A DNA stretch of 10,915 bases from Wolbachia sp. (lineage in GTDB: Bacteria; Pseudomonadota; Alphaproteobacteria; Rickettsiales; Anaplasmataceae), in the NCBI GenBank assembly GCA_022836975.1, contig JAIXMJ010000018.1:1295-12209 (forward strand), read 5' to 3'. Below, one piece after another: positions 1-6,367 of this stretch. Positions within the stretch are counted from its first letter, which is position 1; each line of letters begins with the position of its first letter. The notes under the pieces are model-generated. The model made no database searches. It was not told the origin of the DNA and saw only the letters and a program-made list of their open reading frames with translations. Made by a program: the position numbers and the translations under genes.

Positions 1-2
1 AT

Positions 3-218
3 TTAGCAAGAAAATCAAGCATAAACCCTGTAATTTCACCAAAGAGGAACAGGAAAATTCCAAGAAAAATAGACAAGGATCTATATAAACTCAGATATAA
101 TACATTTCAAAAATTTAAAGAATGGCGAGGAATAGCTACCAGATATGCTAAAAATGCACGATCGTATATGGCTGCCCTTTCCCTTAAAGCTTTATTAATG
201 TGGGCTCAAATCTTATGA
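3..218 (+). pseudogene. IS5-family transposase, C-terminal fragment lacking the catalytic Glu
   Basis: The frame is open from the window edge to a TGA at 216-218 and gives 71 residues typical of the C-terminus of IS5/IS427-type DDE transposases: 'INPVISPKRNRK', then 'DLYKLRY', 'FQKFKEWRGIATRYAKNA' and a hydrophobic tail ending 'LLMWAQIL'. In this family the stretch usually reads like 'LYKxRHxxENxFxxLKxxRxIATRY', where E is the third catalytic acid of the DDE triad. Here 'LYKLRY' (81-98) is followed directly by 'NTFQKF' (99-116), so three residues including that Glu seem to be missing, an in-frame 9-nt deletion. I therefore call it a pseudogene. The upstream part lies outside the window and may carry more damage. 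The right end of the element is probably near 257-270, where 'gaacaggcct' resembles the terminus seen at 10804-10819. Confidence 0.78.
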
Positions 219-299
219 CGATATACCCTACCATAATTTCATATTCCATGAAAAAGAACAGGCCTTCTACTCTCTGTGCTGGATAACACATAGTGCGGG

Positions 300-1805
300 T
301 TACAGAGGTAAGTTATCATGCTTTTTCCACGGCTTCACCACTTTCTTATTTCTTAATATTTCAAGAGCTTTATAAATGTGATACCTACTCTTACTCGGCA
401 TTATCACATCATCTATATAACCATAAGATGAAGCGAAAAATGGATTCGCAAATTTTTCTTTATACTCTTTAATTAATTCCTGTTTGTTTTTTTCACGACG
501 AAATATTATTTCTACAGCACTTTCAGGACCCATGACAGCTATTTCAGCAGTGGGCCAAGCATAATTTATATCACCTTTTAAATGCTTAGAGTTCATTACA
601 ATATATGCACCACCATATGCTTTTCTCACTATCAGACTAATCTTTGGAACACTTGCTTCAGCATATGCGTAAAGTAATTTTGCCCCATGCTGTATTATGT
701 TATTATATTCCTGAGTTGTACCAGGTAAGAACCCAGGCACGTCTATTAACGTAATAAGCGGAATATTAAATGCATCACAAAATCTCACAAATCTTGCAGC
801 TTTTCTAGAAGAGTCAATATCCAAACATCCAGCAAGATGCATAGGTTGATTTGCAACAATACCTATTGTGTTACCATTAATTCTACCAAAACCAATAATT
901 ATGTTACGGGCAAAATCAGGTTTTAATTCAAAGAACTTTCTTTTATCACAAATCTTTTCAATAAGCTCATACATATCGTATGGGGTATTAGGATTAATAG
1001 GAACTAAAGTATTTAAAGAGTCATCACTATATTCTATTTGATCATTACTGGGCAGAACTCTTGACTGCTCCTGATTATTTGACGGCAGAAAATTAAAAAA
1101 TTCTCGTACCTTTAATAGCATTTCAATATCATTATTAAATGCATAATCCGCCACTCCTGTCCTACTTGTATGCACTTTAGAGCCACCAAGGCTCTCATGA
1201 TCTACATTTTCATACGTAACCTTTTTTACTACATCTGGTCCAGTAATAAACATATATGAACTATTCTTCACCATAAAAGTAAAATCAGTTAAGGCAGGAG
1301 AATAAACTGCACCGCCAGCACATGGTCCCATAATTAATGATATTTGAGGTATCACTCCAGATGCATCAACATTCCTCTGAAAAATTTCTCCGTAGCCTGC
1401 AAGAGCATTTACCCCTTCTTGAATTCTTGCTCCTCCAGAATCATTGAGCCCAATTACTGGCACTTTAGCATTGATTGCCATATCGATAATCTTACATATT
1501 TTTTTTGCATGTGACGCACCAAGTGACCCACCAAAAACTGTAAAATCTTGTGAATAGACAAAAACCTTTCTGCTAAAAATGGTGCCATGTCCAATAACAA
1601 CACCATCTCCCAAAAAGTTAATATTTTCCATACCAAAATCAACAGCACTATGCTTAACAAATTTATCATATTCTATGAATGAATCTTTATCCAGTAACAC
1701 ACTCAGTCTTTCTCTAGCAGTGAGCTTACCTTTCGCATGCTGCTTATCGATTCTGTCACCACCCCCTCCTTTCTCAGATTCTAGTATTAATTTTTTTAAT
1801 ATCAT
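300..1805 (-). CDS. pccB: Biotin-dependent acyl-CoA carboxylase, carboxyltransferase beta subunit (PccB type)
   Basis: This subunit moves the carboxyl group from carboxybiotin to an acyl-CoA (propionyl-CoA to methylmalonyl-CoA, or acetyl-CoA to malonyl-CoA) in the cytoplasm, with a biotin-carboxylase/BCCP alpha subunit not encoded here. The 501 residues cover both crotonase-fold halves: N-terminal 'GKLTARERL' (about 26-34), 'SGGARI' (123-128) and the oxyanion-hole motif 'CAGGAVYSPAL' (162-172); C-terminal 'VPGFLPGTTQE' (356-366), 'RKAYGGAYIVM' (394-404) and 'YAWPTAEIAVMG'. The end 'NPWKKHDNxPL'-like tail is complete. The ATG at 1803-1805 is chosen; the frame is open up to a GTG at 1836-1838, but that adds only residues encoded by an 18-bp tandem repeat. 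The N-terminus is several residues shorter than usual before 'GGGGDRIDKQH'. No clear Shine-Dalgarno is visible. Odd: Ile402 replaces the Asp usual in propionyl-CoA enzymes, and 'MGPESAV' has Ser where Gly is usual. Confidence 0.93.
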   Translation of the reverse strand: MILKKLILESEKGGGGDRIDKQHAKGKLTARERLSVLLDKDSFIEYDKFVKHSAVDFGMENINFLGDGVVIGHGTIFSRKVFVYSQDFTVFGGSLGASHAKKICKIIDMAINAKVPVIGLNDSGGARIQEGVNALAGYGEIFQRNVDASGVIPQISLIMGPCAGGAVYSPALTDFTFMVKNSSYMFITGPDVVKKVTYENVDHESLGGSKVHTSRTGVADYAFNNDIEMLLKVREFFNFLPSNNQEQSRVLPSNDQIEYSDDSLNTLVPINPNTPYDMYELIEKICDKRKFFELKPDFARNIIIGFGRINGNTIGIVANQPMHLAGCLDIDSSRKAARFVRFCDAFNIPLITLIDVPGFLPGTTQEYNNIIQHGAKLLYAYAEASVPKISLIVRKAYGGAYIVMNSKHLKGDINYAWPTAEIAVMGPESAVEIIFRREKNKQELIKEYKEKFANPFFASSYGYIDDVIMPSKSRYHIYKALEILRNKKVVKPWKKHDNLPL

Positions 1806-1830
1806 ATTTTTTAATTTTACTAATAAAAAA

Positions 1831-1866
1831 GTATACACGTGCTTAAAAGTATATACGCGCTTAAAA
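1831..1866. repeat. Two tandem 18-bp repeats upstream of pccB
   Basis: The 18-mer gtatacacgtgcttaaaa (1831-1848) is followed directly by gtatatacgcgcttaaaa (1849-1866), matching at 16 of 18 positions. The pair ends 26 bp upstream of the pccB ATG, so it lies in the 5' leader or promoter zone. It could be a slipped duplication or a paired binding site; the sequence does not decide. Confidence 0.7.
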
Positions 1867-2087
1867 AGTATTCATAGAATTTATAGCACTTCTTGCAATA
1901 GCCAGAAGATCTTATATGAAACCAGAATCAACAACTTGACACAAAGATCTGAATATAGGAATGCTCCTTCTGGTCCTGATGCCGCCTTTTTGCTGCTGTT
2001 GTTCTACCTTTTCTCTTCATCCAAAGCCTGCATTGCTTTTTTCCTTACTATATGTTCCTGGCATTTTTTCCTCCCTTATTCCTTATT

Positions 2088-2149
2088 TTACATCCTTTAA
2101 TGGAAGGGCTATATTTCTTATCTTACATCCTTTAATGTAAGTGCTATAT
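2088..2149. repeat. 27-bp direct repeat (35-bp period) with a hairpin in the second copy
   Basis: The segments 2088-2114 and 2123-2149 both run ttacatcctttaatg..aag.gctatat and match at 25 of 27 bases. The two differences in the second copy create a perfect 7-bp inverted repeat, cttacat-6 nt-atgtaag (2122-2141), that the first copy cannot form. No T-run follows on either strand, so it is not an ordinary intrinsic terminator. Confidence 0.7.
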
Positions 2150-2259
2150 ATGGCAAGAATCGTTCAATACCTCATCAAAACAAATATGCCTGGGCTGGCT
2201 TTTGCTCTCTATGTTATCCATATAAATGAATTACTAAAGCTTTATGGTACAATTTTTTC

Positions 2260-3015
2260 TTAATGCTTTTTTTTGTAAAGGTTTTGCCACAACTTATTGT
2301 TAGTCAATATGAATAATATTGTTAAAACAACAAAATAAGAAATAATTTTTAGTCCTAGTTTATGTCTATACTCTAGCTCTGGTTCTGCAGCCCACTGCAA
2401 AAAATTCACTACATCATATGCCATATGTTCCACTGTAGCTTGTTTATCACTATCATATTGTACAAGTCCTTCAGACAACGGTGGTGCCATAGCTAGTTTA
2501 CCTGCTGGAAAATATGGATTAGTATATAAACCATCTTCACTATGTTCACCATCTTGATAACCAGTAAGCAACGAGTAGACATAATTTGCACCATCATGCC
2601 TTGCTTTAATAATGAGCGATAAATCTGGTGGTGCGACACCATGGTTTGCAACTGCAGCTGCCTCTTTATTATGAAACGGAGCAACAAAATAATCTGAAGG
2701 GATACCATTCCTTTCAAACATCTCTCCTAAATCATTTGGACCATCTTTCACTTGGTAAGAGGATGCAATCTGTTTGACTTCTTCCTCAGAAAAACCGATA
2801 TCTTTTAAATTACGAAAAGCTATTCTTTTCATTGAGTGACATGCAGCACAAACTTCTTTATATACTTTATAGCCACGTTGCACTGATTCTCTATCAAAAT
2901 ACCCTGTGATCCCCTTAAATTTCCAATTCACCTTTTTATTTGGTAATGGCTTAAATTCCTCCGCAAATGCAGACTGAATAAATAGCAGTATGAAAAACAT
3001 AATTTTAATCGGCAC
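2260..3015 (-). CDS. petC: Cytochrome c1, bc1 complex heme subunit
   Basis: Cytochrome c1 of ubiquinol:cytochrome c oxidoreductase takes electrons from the Rieske protein and hands them to cytochrome c on the periplasmic side. The 251 residues show a Sec-type signal peptide (hydrophobic 5-17, likely cut after 'AFA' at 18), the covalent heme site 'CAACH' (56-60), 'GVAPPDLS' (126-133), 'YTNPYFPAGKLAMAPPL' with the probable axial ligand Met176, and one C-terminal membrane anchor (about 222-238), all in the usual order. The start is a GTG at 3013-3015. It is preferred over the internal ATG (Met6) because a perfect Shine-Dalgarno lies 6 nt upstream and because its G is shared with the petB stop codon. 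It follows petB directly, so translation of the two is probably coupled. No terminator with a T-run is seen after it. Confidence 0.95.
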   Translation of the reverse strand: MPIKIMFFILLFIQSAFAEEFKPLPNKKVNWKFKGITGYFDRESVQRGYKVYKEVCAACHSMKRIAFRNLKDIGFSEEEVKQIASSYQVKDGPNDLGEMFERNGIPSDYFVAPFHNKEAAAVANHGVAPPDLSLIIKARHDGANYVYSLLTGYQDGEHSEDGLYTNPYFPAGKLAMAPPLSEGLVQYDSDKQATVEHMAYDVVNFLQWAAEPELEYRHKLGLKIISYFVVLTILFILTNNKLWQNLYKKKH

Positions 3016-4241
3016 TATTTTACCTCCTCACTCAAAGTTTTTGGTAATGCTCTTGGTTTTTCATACTTACCGAGAAGTGGAAGAACGATTATAAAATATG
3101 CAAAATAATAAAATGTAGATACCCTACTTAATGTGATATATGGTTCTTTAACTTCTTGCCCTCCTAACCATCCCAACATAAGAAAATTAATAATAAAAAT
3201 CCAGAAGAACACTTTAAACACTGGACGATAAGTACCACTTTTTACTTCAGATCTATCAAGCCATGGCAAAAGAAACCAGATTATAATAGAGGAAAACATT
3301 GCTGCTACCCCAGAAAATTTATTGGGTATTGAACGCAACATTGCATAGAAAGGAAGAAAATACCATTCTGGCACTATATGCTGTGGAGTAACCATAGGAT
3401 CAGCTTCTATGTAATTATCAGGATGTCCAAGATAATTAGGAGCGTAAAACACAAAGGCAAACAAAACCACAAAAAATAGGCCAAAAGTTATGCAATCTTT
3501 AGCAATATAATATGGATAAATGGGTATGGTATCTTTGCATGATTTTACTTCTATTCCGGTTGGATTACCAGATCCAAATCTATGCAGAGCTATAATATGT
3601 AACATTACCAAGGCAACAATAATAAACGGTAATAAATAATGCAGCGCAAAAAAGCGGTTCAAGGTTGGATTATCAACAGAGAAACCACCGAGTAACCAGA
3701 TAACTATTTGATCACCTATTATAGGTATTGCAGAAAATATACTCGTTATTACTGTTGCACCCCAAAAACTCATTTGCCCCCAAGGAAGTACGTAACCCAT
3801 AAAGGCAGTAGCCATCATTGTAAAAAATATGAATATTCCAATAAACCACACCATCTCTCTTGGTTTTTTATATGATCCATAATATAGACCTCGCATTATA
3901 TGCACGTAGACTACCATAAAAAACATTGATGCTCCAACAGCGTGAGTATAACGTATCAACCACCCATAATTTACGTTACGCATTATATATTCTATACTAT
4001 CAAATGCATGATCAACATGTGGAGTATAATGCATCGCAAGAAATATCCCTGTAACGATTTGTAAAACCAGAGCAATACCTGCTAAAGAACCAAAATTCCA
4101 TGCATAATTTAAATTCTTTGGGACTTGATAAGAAGCTAAATCCTTTAGAAAGGAAAAAATAGGTAACCTATATTCTATCCAACTTAATATGCCTTTGCTT
4201 TCTGCTAACCTACTTTCTTTTTTTTTGATATCATCTTGCAT
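3015..4241 (-). CDS. petB: Cytochrome b, bc1 complex
   Basis: This is the membrane core of the bc1 complex, carrying hemes bL and bH and the quinol oxidation (Qo) and quinone reduction (Qi) sites. The 408 residues contain about eight transmembrane helices. The four axial heme ligands are visible as His100 ('RYTHAVGAS') and His114 ('YVHIMRGLYY') on one helix, paired with His201 ('FALHYLLPF') and His215 ('MLHIIALHRFGSGNP'). 'GYVLPWGQMSFWGATVIT' (149-166) forms part of Qo, and the Qo 'PEWY' motif is at 291-294. Length and C-terminus ('GWLGGQEVKEPYITLSR...YEKPRALP') match full-length bacterial cytochrome b without a c1 fusion. The start is the ATG at 4239-4241; no good Shine-Dalgarno is present. 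The Rieske gene petA, which normally precedes petB, is absent here: hemD diverges from this point. Confidence 0.97.
   Translation of the reverse strand: MQDDIKKKESRLAESKGILSWIEYRLPIFSFLKDLASYQVPKNLNYAWNFGSLAGIALVLQIVTGIFLAMHYTPHVDHAFDSIEYIMRNVNYGWLIRYTHAVGASMFFMVVYVHIMRGLYYGSYKKPREMVWFIGIFIFFTMMATAFMGYVLPWGQMSFWGATVITSIFSAIPIIGDQIVIWLLGGFSVDNPTLNRFFALHYLLPFIIVALVMLHIIALHRFGSGNPTGIEVKSCKDTIPIYPYYIAKDCITFGLFFVVLFAFVFYAPNYLGHPDNYIEADPMVTPQHIVPEWYFLPFYAMLRSIPNKFSGVAAMFSSIIIWFLLPWLDRSEVKSGTYRPVFKVFFWIFIINFLMLGWLGGQEVKEPYITLSRVSTFYYFAYFIIVLPLLGKYEKPRALPKTLSEEVK
3022..3028 (-). promoter_or_regulatory. Perfect Shine-Dalgarno of petC inside the petB 3' end
   Basis: On the minus strand AGGAGGT precedes the petC GTG by 6 nt and lies within the last petB codons (Glu-Glu-Val of 'SEEVK'). 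It is by far the best ribosome-binding site in the window, where most genes have weak ones, and it fixes the GTG start. The sequence TAGTG joins the petB stop and the petC start. Confidence 0.85.
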
Positions 4242-4286
4242 AAGCTTTATACATAGTTTATCTTAGCTTATTGTAGTGATTTATCC

Positions 4287-4292
4287 ATTATA
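4287..4292 (-). promoter_or_regulatory. Candidate -10 element for petB-petC
   Basis: The minus strand reads TATAAT here, 45 nt upstream of the petB ATG, which suggests a start of transcription near 4280. The matching -35 is poor (tagctt at 17 bp). A perfect 6-bp inverted repeat, ctttag-aag-ctaaag (4304-4318), overlaps the -35 position and could be an operator. Confidence 0.45.
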
Positions 4293-4377
4293 CACAACAG
4301 AAACTTTAGAAGCTAAAGCTACGTCCAGAAAAATGGAAAAGCTATTTCAATAGAAAAATTAGCTTTATATTTTATCT

Positions 4378-4404
4378 TTGCCATTTTAATAGAGTCTGTA
4401 TAAT
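4378..4404 (+). promoter_or_regulatory. Candidate promoter for hemD-xth
   Basis: TTGCCA (4378-4383, five of six to TTGACA) and a perfect TATAAT (4399-4404) are separated by 15 bp, which is short for a sigma-70 promoter. Transcription would start near 4411. That would place the upstream TTG start candidate (4419) almost at the 5' end of the mRNA and favours the ATG at 4428. A 7-bp inverted repeat (aaagcta 4338-4344, tagcttt 4360-4366) lies just upstream. Confidence 0.5.
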
Positions 4405-4427
4405 AACAGAGGGTCATATTGGAAAAA

Positions 4428-5135
4428 ATGAAATCTATTTTATTAACTAGACCTTTATTAGATTCGTTAGATACACGATATGCTCTAAAAAAGTATGGAT
4501 ATAAAGTATACATCGAACCAATTCTAACATTAAGATATCTACACCCTAATGTCTCCGAGTATGAGTTTGACGTTGTAATATCTACAAGCAAGAATAGCGT
4601 GAGAGCTTTGAGTCATATGTACAAGGTAGATGACCTTTCAATTGTTACAGTAGGTAGTACAACAATGCAAACAGCAAAAGACCTTGGTTTCGCTGAAGTG
4701 ATATCTGCCGATGGTAATATTGATGATCTCATATCGCTTATCAAAAATCTTTACTCACGTGAAGTAAAATTTTTATATATAAGGGGACAAGAAGTATCAT
4801 GCGACCTAAAAAAAAAATTATTTGATGCAGGCTTTAACGTAAGAGAAGTTATACTTTATAAAATGATTGCTAAAAAAAATCTATCGCATAGATGTAAAAA
4901 CCTATTATCCACCAGCAAAGTTAACGATATCATTTTTTTATCCGCACATACAGCCAGAATATTCTGCTCGTTAATCTTAAAGAGTCAATTGTCCGATATA
5001 ATGACCAATATGGTAGCATATGCTATGAGTAAAAACATTGCCGATAACTTAAAAACAATCAAATGGAAGAAAATTCTGATATCAAGGTTGCCCACTAAAG
5101 AGAGTTTAATTGATACAATTAATAAAGGCTGCTAA
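4428..5135 (+). CDS. hemD: Uroporphyrinogen-III synthase
   Basis: HemD closes hydroxymethylbilane into uroporphyrinogen III with inversion of ring D, in the heme pathway of the cytoplasm. The protein (235 residues from the ATG) is weakly conserved, as is normal for this family, but the two-lobe pattern is clear: 'ILLTRPLLDS' (4-13), 'FDVVISTSKNSVRAL' (47-61), 'TVGSTTMQTAKDLGF' (74-88), 'FLYIRG' (115-120), 'VREVILYKM' (138-146), 'IIFLSAHTARIF' (168-179) and 'LPTKESLIDTI' near the end. The frame can also start at a TTG at 4419-4421 with AGAGGG upstream, adding three residues; the ATG agrees better with the family start and with the promoter position. The TAA stop shares its last A with the xth ATG (TAATG), so the two genes form one unit. 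It sits beside the cytochrome bc1 genes, whose hemes need this pathway, but points the other way. Confidence 0.88.
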   Translation: MKSILLTRPLLDSLDTRYALKKYGYKVYIEPILTLRYLHPNVSEYEFDVVISTSKNSVRALSHMYKVDDLSIVTVGSTTMQTAKDLGFAEVISADGNIDDLISLIKNLYSREVKFLYIRGQEVSCDLKKKLFDAGFNVREVILYKMIAKKNLSHRCKNLLSTSKVNDIIFLSAHTARIFCSLILKSQLSDIMTNMVAYAMSKNIADNLKTIKWKKILISRLPTKESLIDTINKGC

Positions 5136-5902
5136 TGTTAAAAATTGCTAGCTGGAATGTAAACTCTATACGTAAAAGAACGGATCAGCTACGTAGCTTT
5201 ATAATTGATCATCAGATAGATATAGTTTTATTACAGGAGATAAAATGTACAGAAGAGCAGTTCCCTGATCTAGAAATTCAGGAATATAAACATGCTATTT
5301 ATGGACAGACTGCAAAAAACGGAGTATGTGTTTTATCTAAATATCCAATATTAGAAAAGTTGAGAGTAGATCTTGTAGAAAGTCATCAGGATGCACGTTA
5401 TATAGAGTGCATAGTAAAATATGATCACTATAATATCAGACTCGTAAGCGTGTATGTGCCAAATGGCGGTAATGCTTTTGAATATAAATTAAGCTTTCTC
5501 GACAAGCTGATTGTAAGGATGGATAAATTACTAAAGAACGAAGAAATTATTGTTGTAGCTGGAGATTACAATGTTGCACCAGATGATATGGATGTCTTTG
5601 ATCCACATATACTAGAGGATCAAGTTTGTTTCCACATAAATGAACGCGAGAAATTAAGAACTATCTTTAATCTCGGATTTACCGATGCATTTAGAATATC
5701 TAATCCAGATTTACAGCAATTTAGCTGGTGGCATTATCAAGGTAACTCCTTAAGAAGGAATCAGGGAATGAGAATAGATCATATCTTATTATCTCCACAG
5801 GCAATAGATAGGCTAGAAGCATGTTACATCTATGAAAAACTGCGTAAGTTGGAAAATCCATCTGATCATGCACCTGTTATATGTTGTTTATCAACTGAAT
5901 AA
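5135..5902 (+). CDS. xth: Exodeoxyribonuclease III / AP endonuclease
   Basis: The protein cuts DNA 5' of abasic sites and trims 3' ends in base-excision repair. Its 255 residues are close to the usual length of the Xth/ExoIII family of the endonuclease-exonuclease-phosphatase fold. Catalytic positions are all visible: Asn8 in 'SWNVNSI', the metal ligand Glu35 in 'LLQEIK', Tyr107 in 'VSVYVPNG', Asp144 and Asn146 in 'AGDYNVAP', 'FSWWHYQG' (196-203), Asp215 in 'MRIDHILLS', and the Asp244-His245 pair in 'SDHAPV'. It should be catalytically intact. It starts at the ATG overlapping the hemD stop by one base and presumably depends on the hemD promoter and on translational coupling. A functional link between heme synthesis and DNA repair is not evident; the pairing may just be compaction. 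Confidence 0.96.
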   Translation: MLKIASWNVNSIRKRTDQLRSFIIDHQIDIVLLQEIKCTEEQFPDLEIQEYKHAIYGQTAKNGVCVLSKYPILEKLRVDLVESHQDARYIECIVKYDHYNIRLVSVYVPNGGNAFEYKLSFLDKLIVRMDKLLKNEEIIVVAGDYNVAPDDMDVFDPHILEDQVCFHINEREKLRTIFNLGFTDAFRISNPDLQQFSWWHYQGNSLRRNQGMRIDHILLSPQAIDRLEACYIYEKLRKLENPSDHAPVICCLSTE

Positions 5903-5941
5903 CATCTTTGTGTGAATGATATTTTTGCTGTATTTGCATAA

Positions 5942-5958
5942 TGTTCTGATTCAGAACA
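5942..5958. repeat. 17-nt near-perfect palindrome downstream of xth
   Basis: tgttctgattcagaaca has two 8-bp arms around a single central base. It lies 39 nt after the xth stop codon. It lacks a T-run, so it is more like a protein-binding dyad or an RNA 3'-end stabiliser than a rho-independent terminator. Confidence 0.6.
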
Positions 5959-5991
5959 GAAAGAAGATTATATAGGAGAACCATCAACAAA

Positions 5992-6032
5992 AGCTCTACA
6001 AAGTTGATCATTCATTCATGTGAAGTAGAGCT
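5992..6032 (-). terminator. Inverted repeat, possible weak terminator for the tRNA-Ser transcript
   Basis: The perfect 8-bp arms agctctac (5992-5999) and gtagagct (6025-6032) enclose 25 nt. Read on the minus strand, the stem is followed by TTTTGTTG, a poor T-tract. It could end the transcript running from tRNA-Ser, but the loop is long and I hold this loosely. Confidence 0.35.
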
Positions 6033-6196
6033 ATTCAAAATTTACCTGCTATTGTTTCTTAGCAGCTCATTTGAATTGATACATTACTTACGGTTTCATT
6101 ATAATCTTCAACTGCAAAATTCCTGTCAATTTGACTTTTTATAACCTCAAGGACAAATTTACCTCTCCTTTGACGAAACTGAAAAACTATTCTTAT

Positions 6197-6286
6197 TGGC
6201 GGAGAGAGAGGGATTCGAACCCTCGACATACTTACATATGTGCACGCCCTCCAAACGTGTGCTTTAAACCACTCAGCCATCTCTCC
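6197..6286 (-). tRNA. tRNA-Ser(GGA)
   Basis: The minus strand folds into a complete class II tRNA of 90 nt: acceptor GGAGAGA/TCTCTCC, D arm starting GCTGAGTGG, anticodon stem CACGT/GCGTG with loop TTGGAGG (anticodon GGA), a long variable arm with an ACATA/TATGT stem, and T arm GAGGG-TTCGAAT-CCCTC. The discriminator is G, as expected for serine, and the 3' CCA is encoded at 6199-6197. GGA reads UCC and UCU codons. It lies 81 nt downstream of the obgE stop on the same strand. It may be read through from the murC-eno-obgE unit or use its own promoter; TA-rich sequence (TAATAAT) just upstream could be a -10. Confidence 0.97.
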
Positions 6287-6367
6287 ACATATTATTAGGT
6301 TCCATAGCAAAATCTACCGTAAGAAATACAATCTAGACATACAGCTATTAATATTTATACTTCCAGA

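Larger units (their letters stand above)
1806..2259. other. 454-bp non-coding stretch between pccB and petC
   Basis: No gene in this stretch has homology that I recognise. It lies 5' of pccB (-) and 3' of petC (-), so it should hold the pccB promoter and any petC terminator; neither is obvious. It contains an 18-bp tandem repeat at the pccB end and a 27-bp direct repeat near 2088-2149. A 37-codon + strand frame at 2150-2263 has no convincing ribosome binding site and is not called. The block around 1975-2045 reads on the minus strand in two different frames with Gln/Lys-rich stretches and stops, which could be an old gene remnant, but I cannot name it. Confidence 0.6.
5903..6196. other. 294-bp gap between xth and tRNA-Ser, with two inverted repeats
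   Basis: This gap lies between the 3' ends of xth (+) and tRNA-Ser (-), so it should contain terminators for both. I see two inverted repeats (listed separately) and no recognisable gene. An open frame that crosses the tRNA (6059-6310, -) is a translation artefact over the tRNA part, and its remaining C-terminal residues match nothing I recognise. Confidence 0.6.

Noticed and set aside
1740..1790. Possible frameshift at the five-C run in pccB hiding a longer N-terminus
   Set aside because: Both other frames upstream of the run hit stops within a few codons, so no longer N-terminus is recoverable there.
1579..2100. 173-codon open frame on the plus strand
   Set aside because: About half lies antisense to well-conserved pccB codons and the rest is Phe/Ser/Leu-rich sequence over the repeat-bearing gap; no family resemblance.
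2150..2263. Small plus-strand frame of 37 codons starting ATG GCA AGA
   Set aside because: No convincing Shine-Dalgarno, it begins inside the repeat and ends over the petC stop; frames of this length are common by chance in AT-rich DNA. Ribosome profiling or conservation would be needed to revive it.
4319..4591. 90-codon open frame on the minus strand in front of hemD
   Set aside because: It runs antisense through the hemD start and promoter region and resembles nothing; the divergent gap is better explained as regulatory DNA.
6059..6310. 83-codon open frame on the minus strand
   Set aside because: Its 'AEWFKAHVWRACT...RVRIPLSPP' core is the well-known translation artefact of a tRNA-Ser gene; the leftover C-terminal part has no start or ribosome site of its own.
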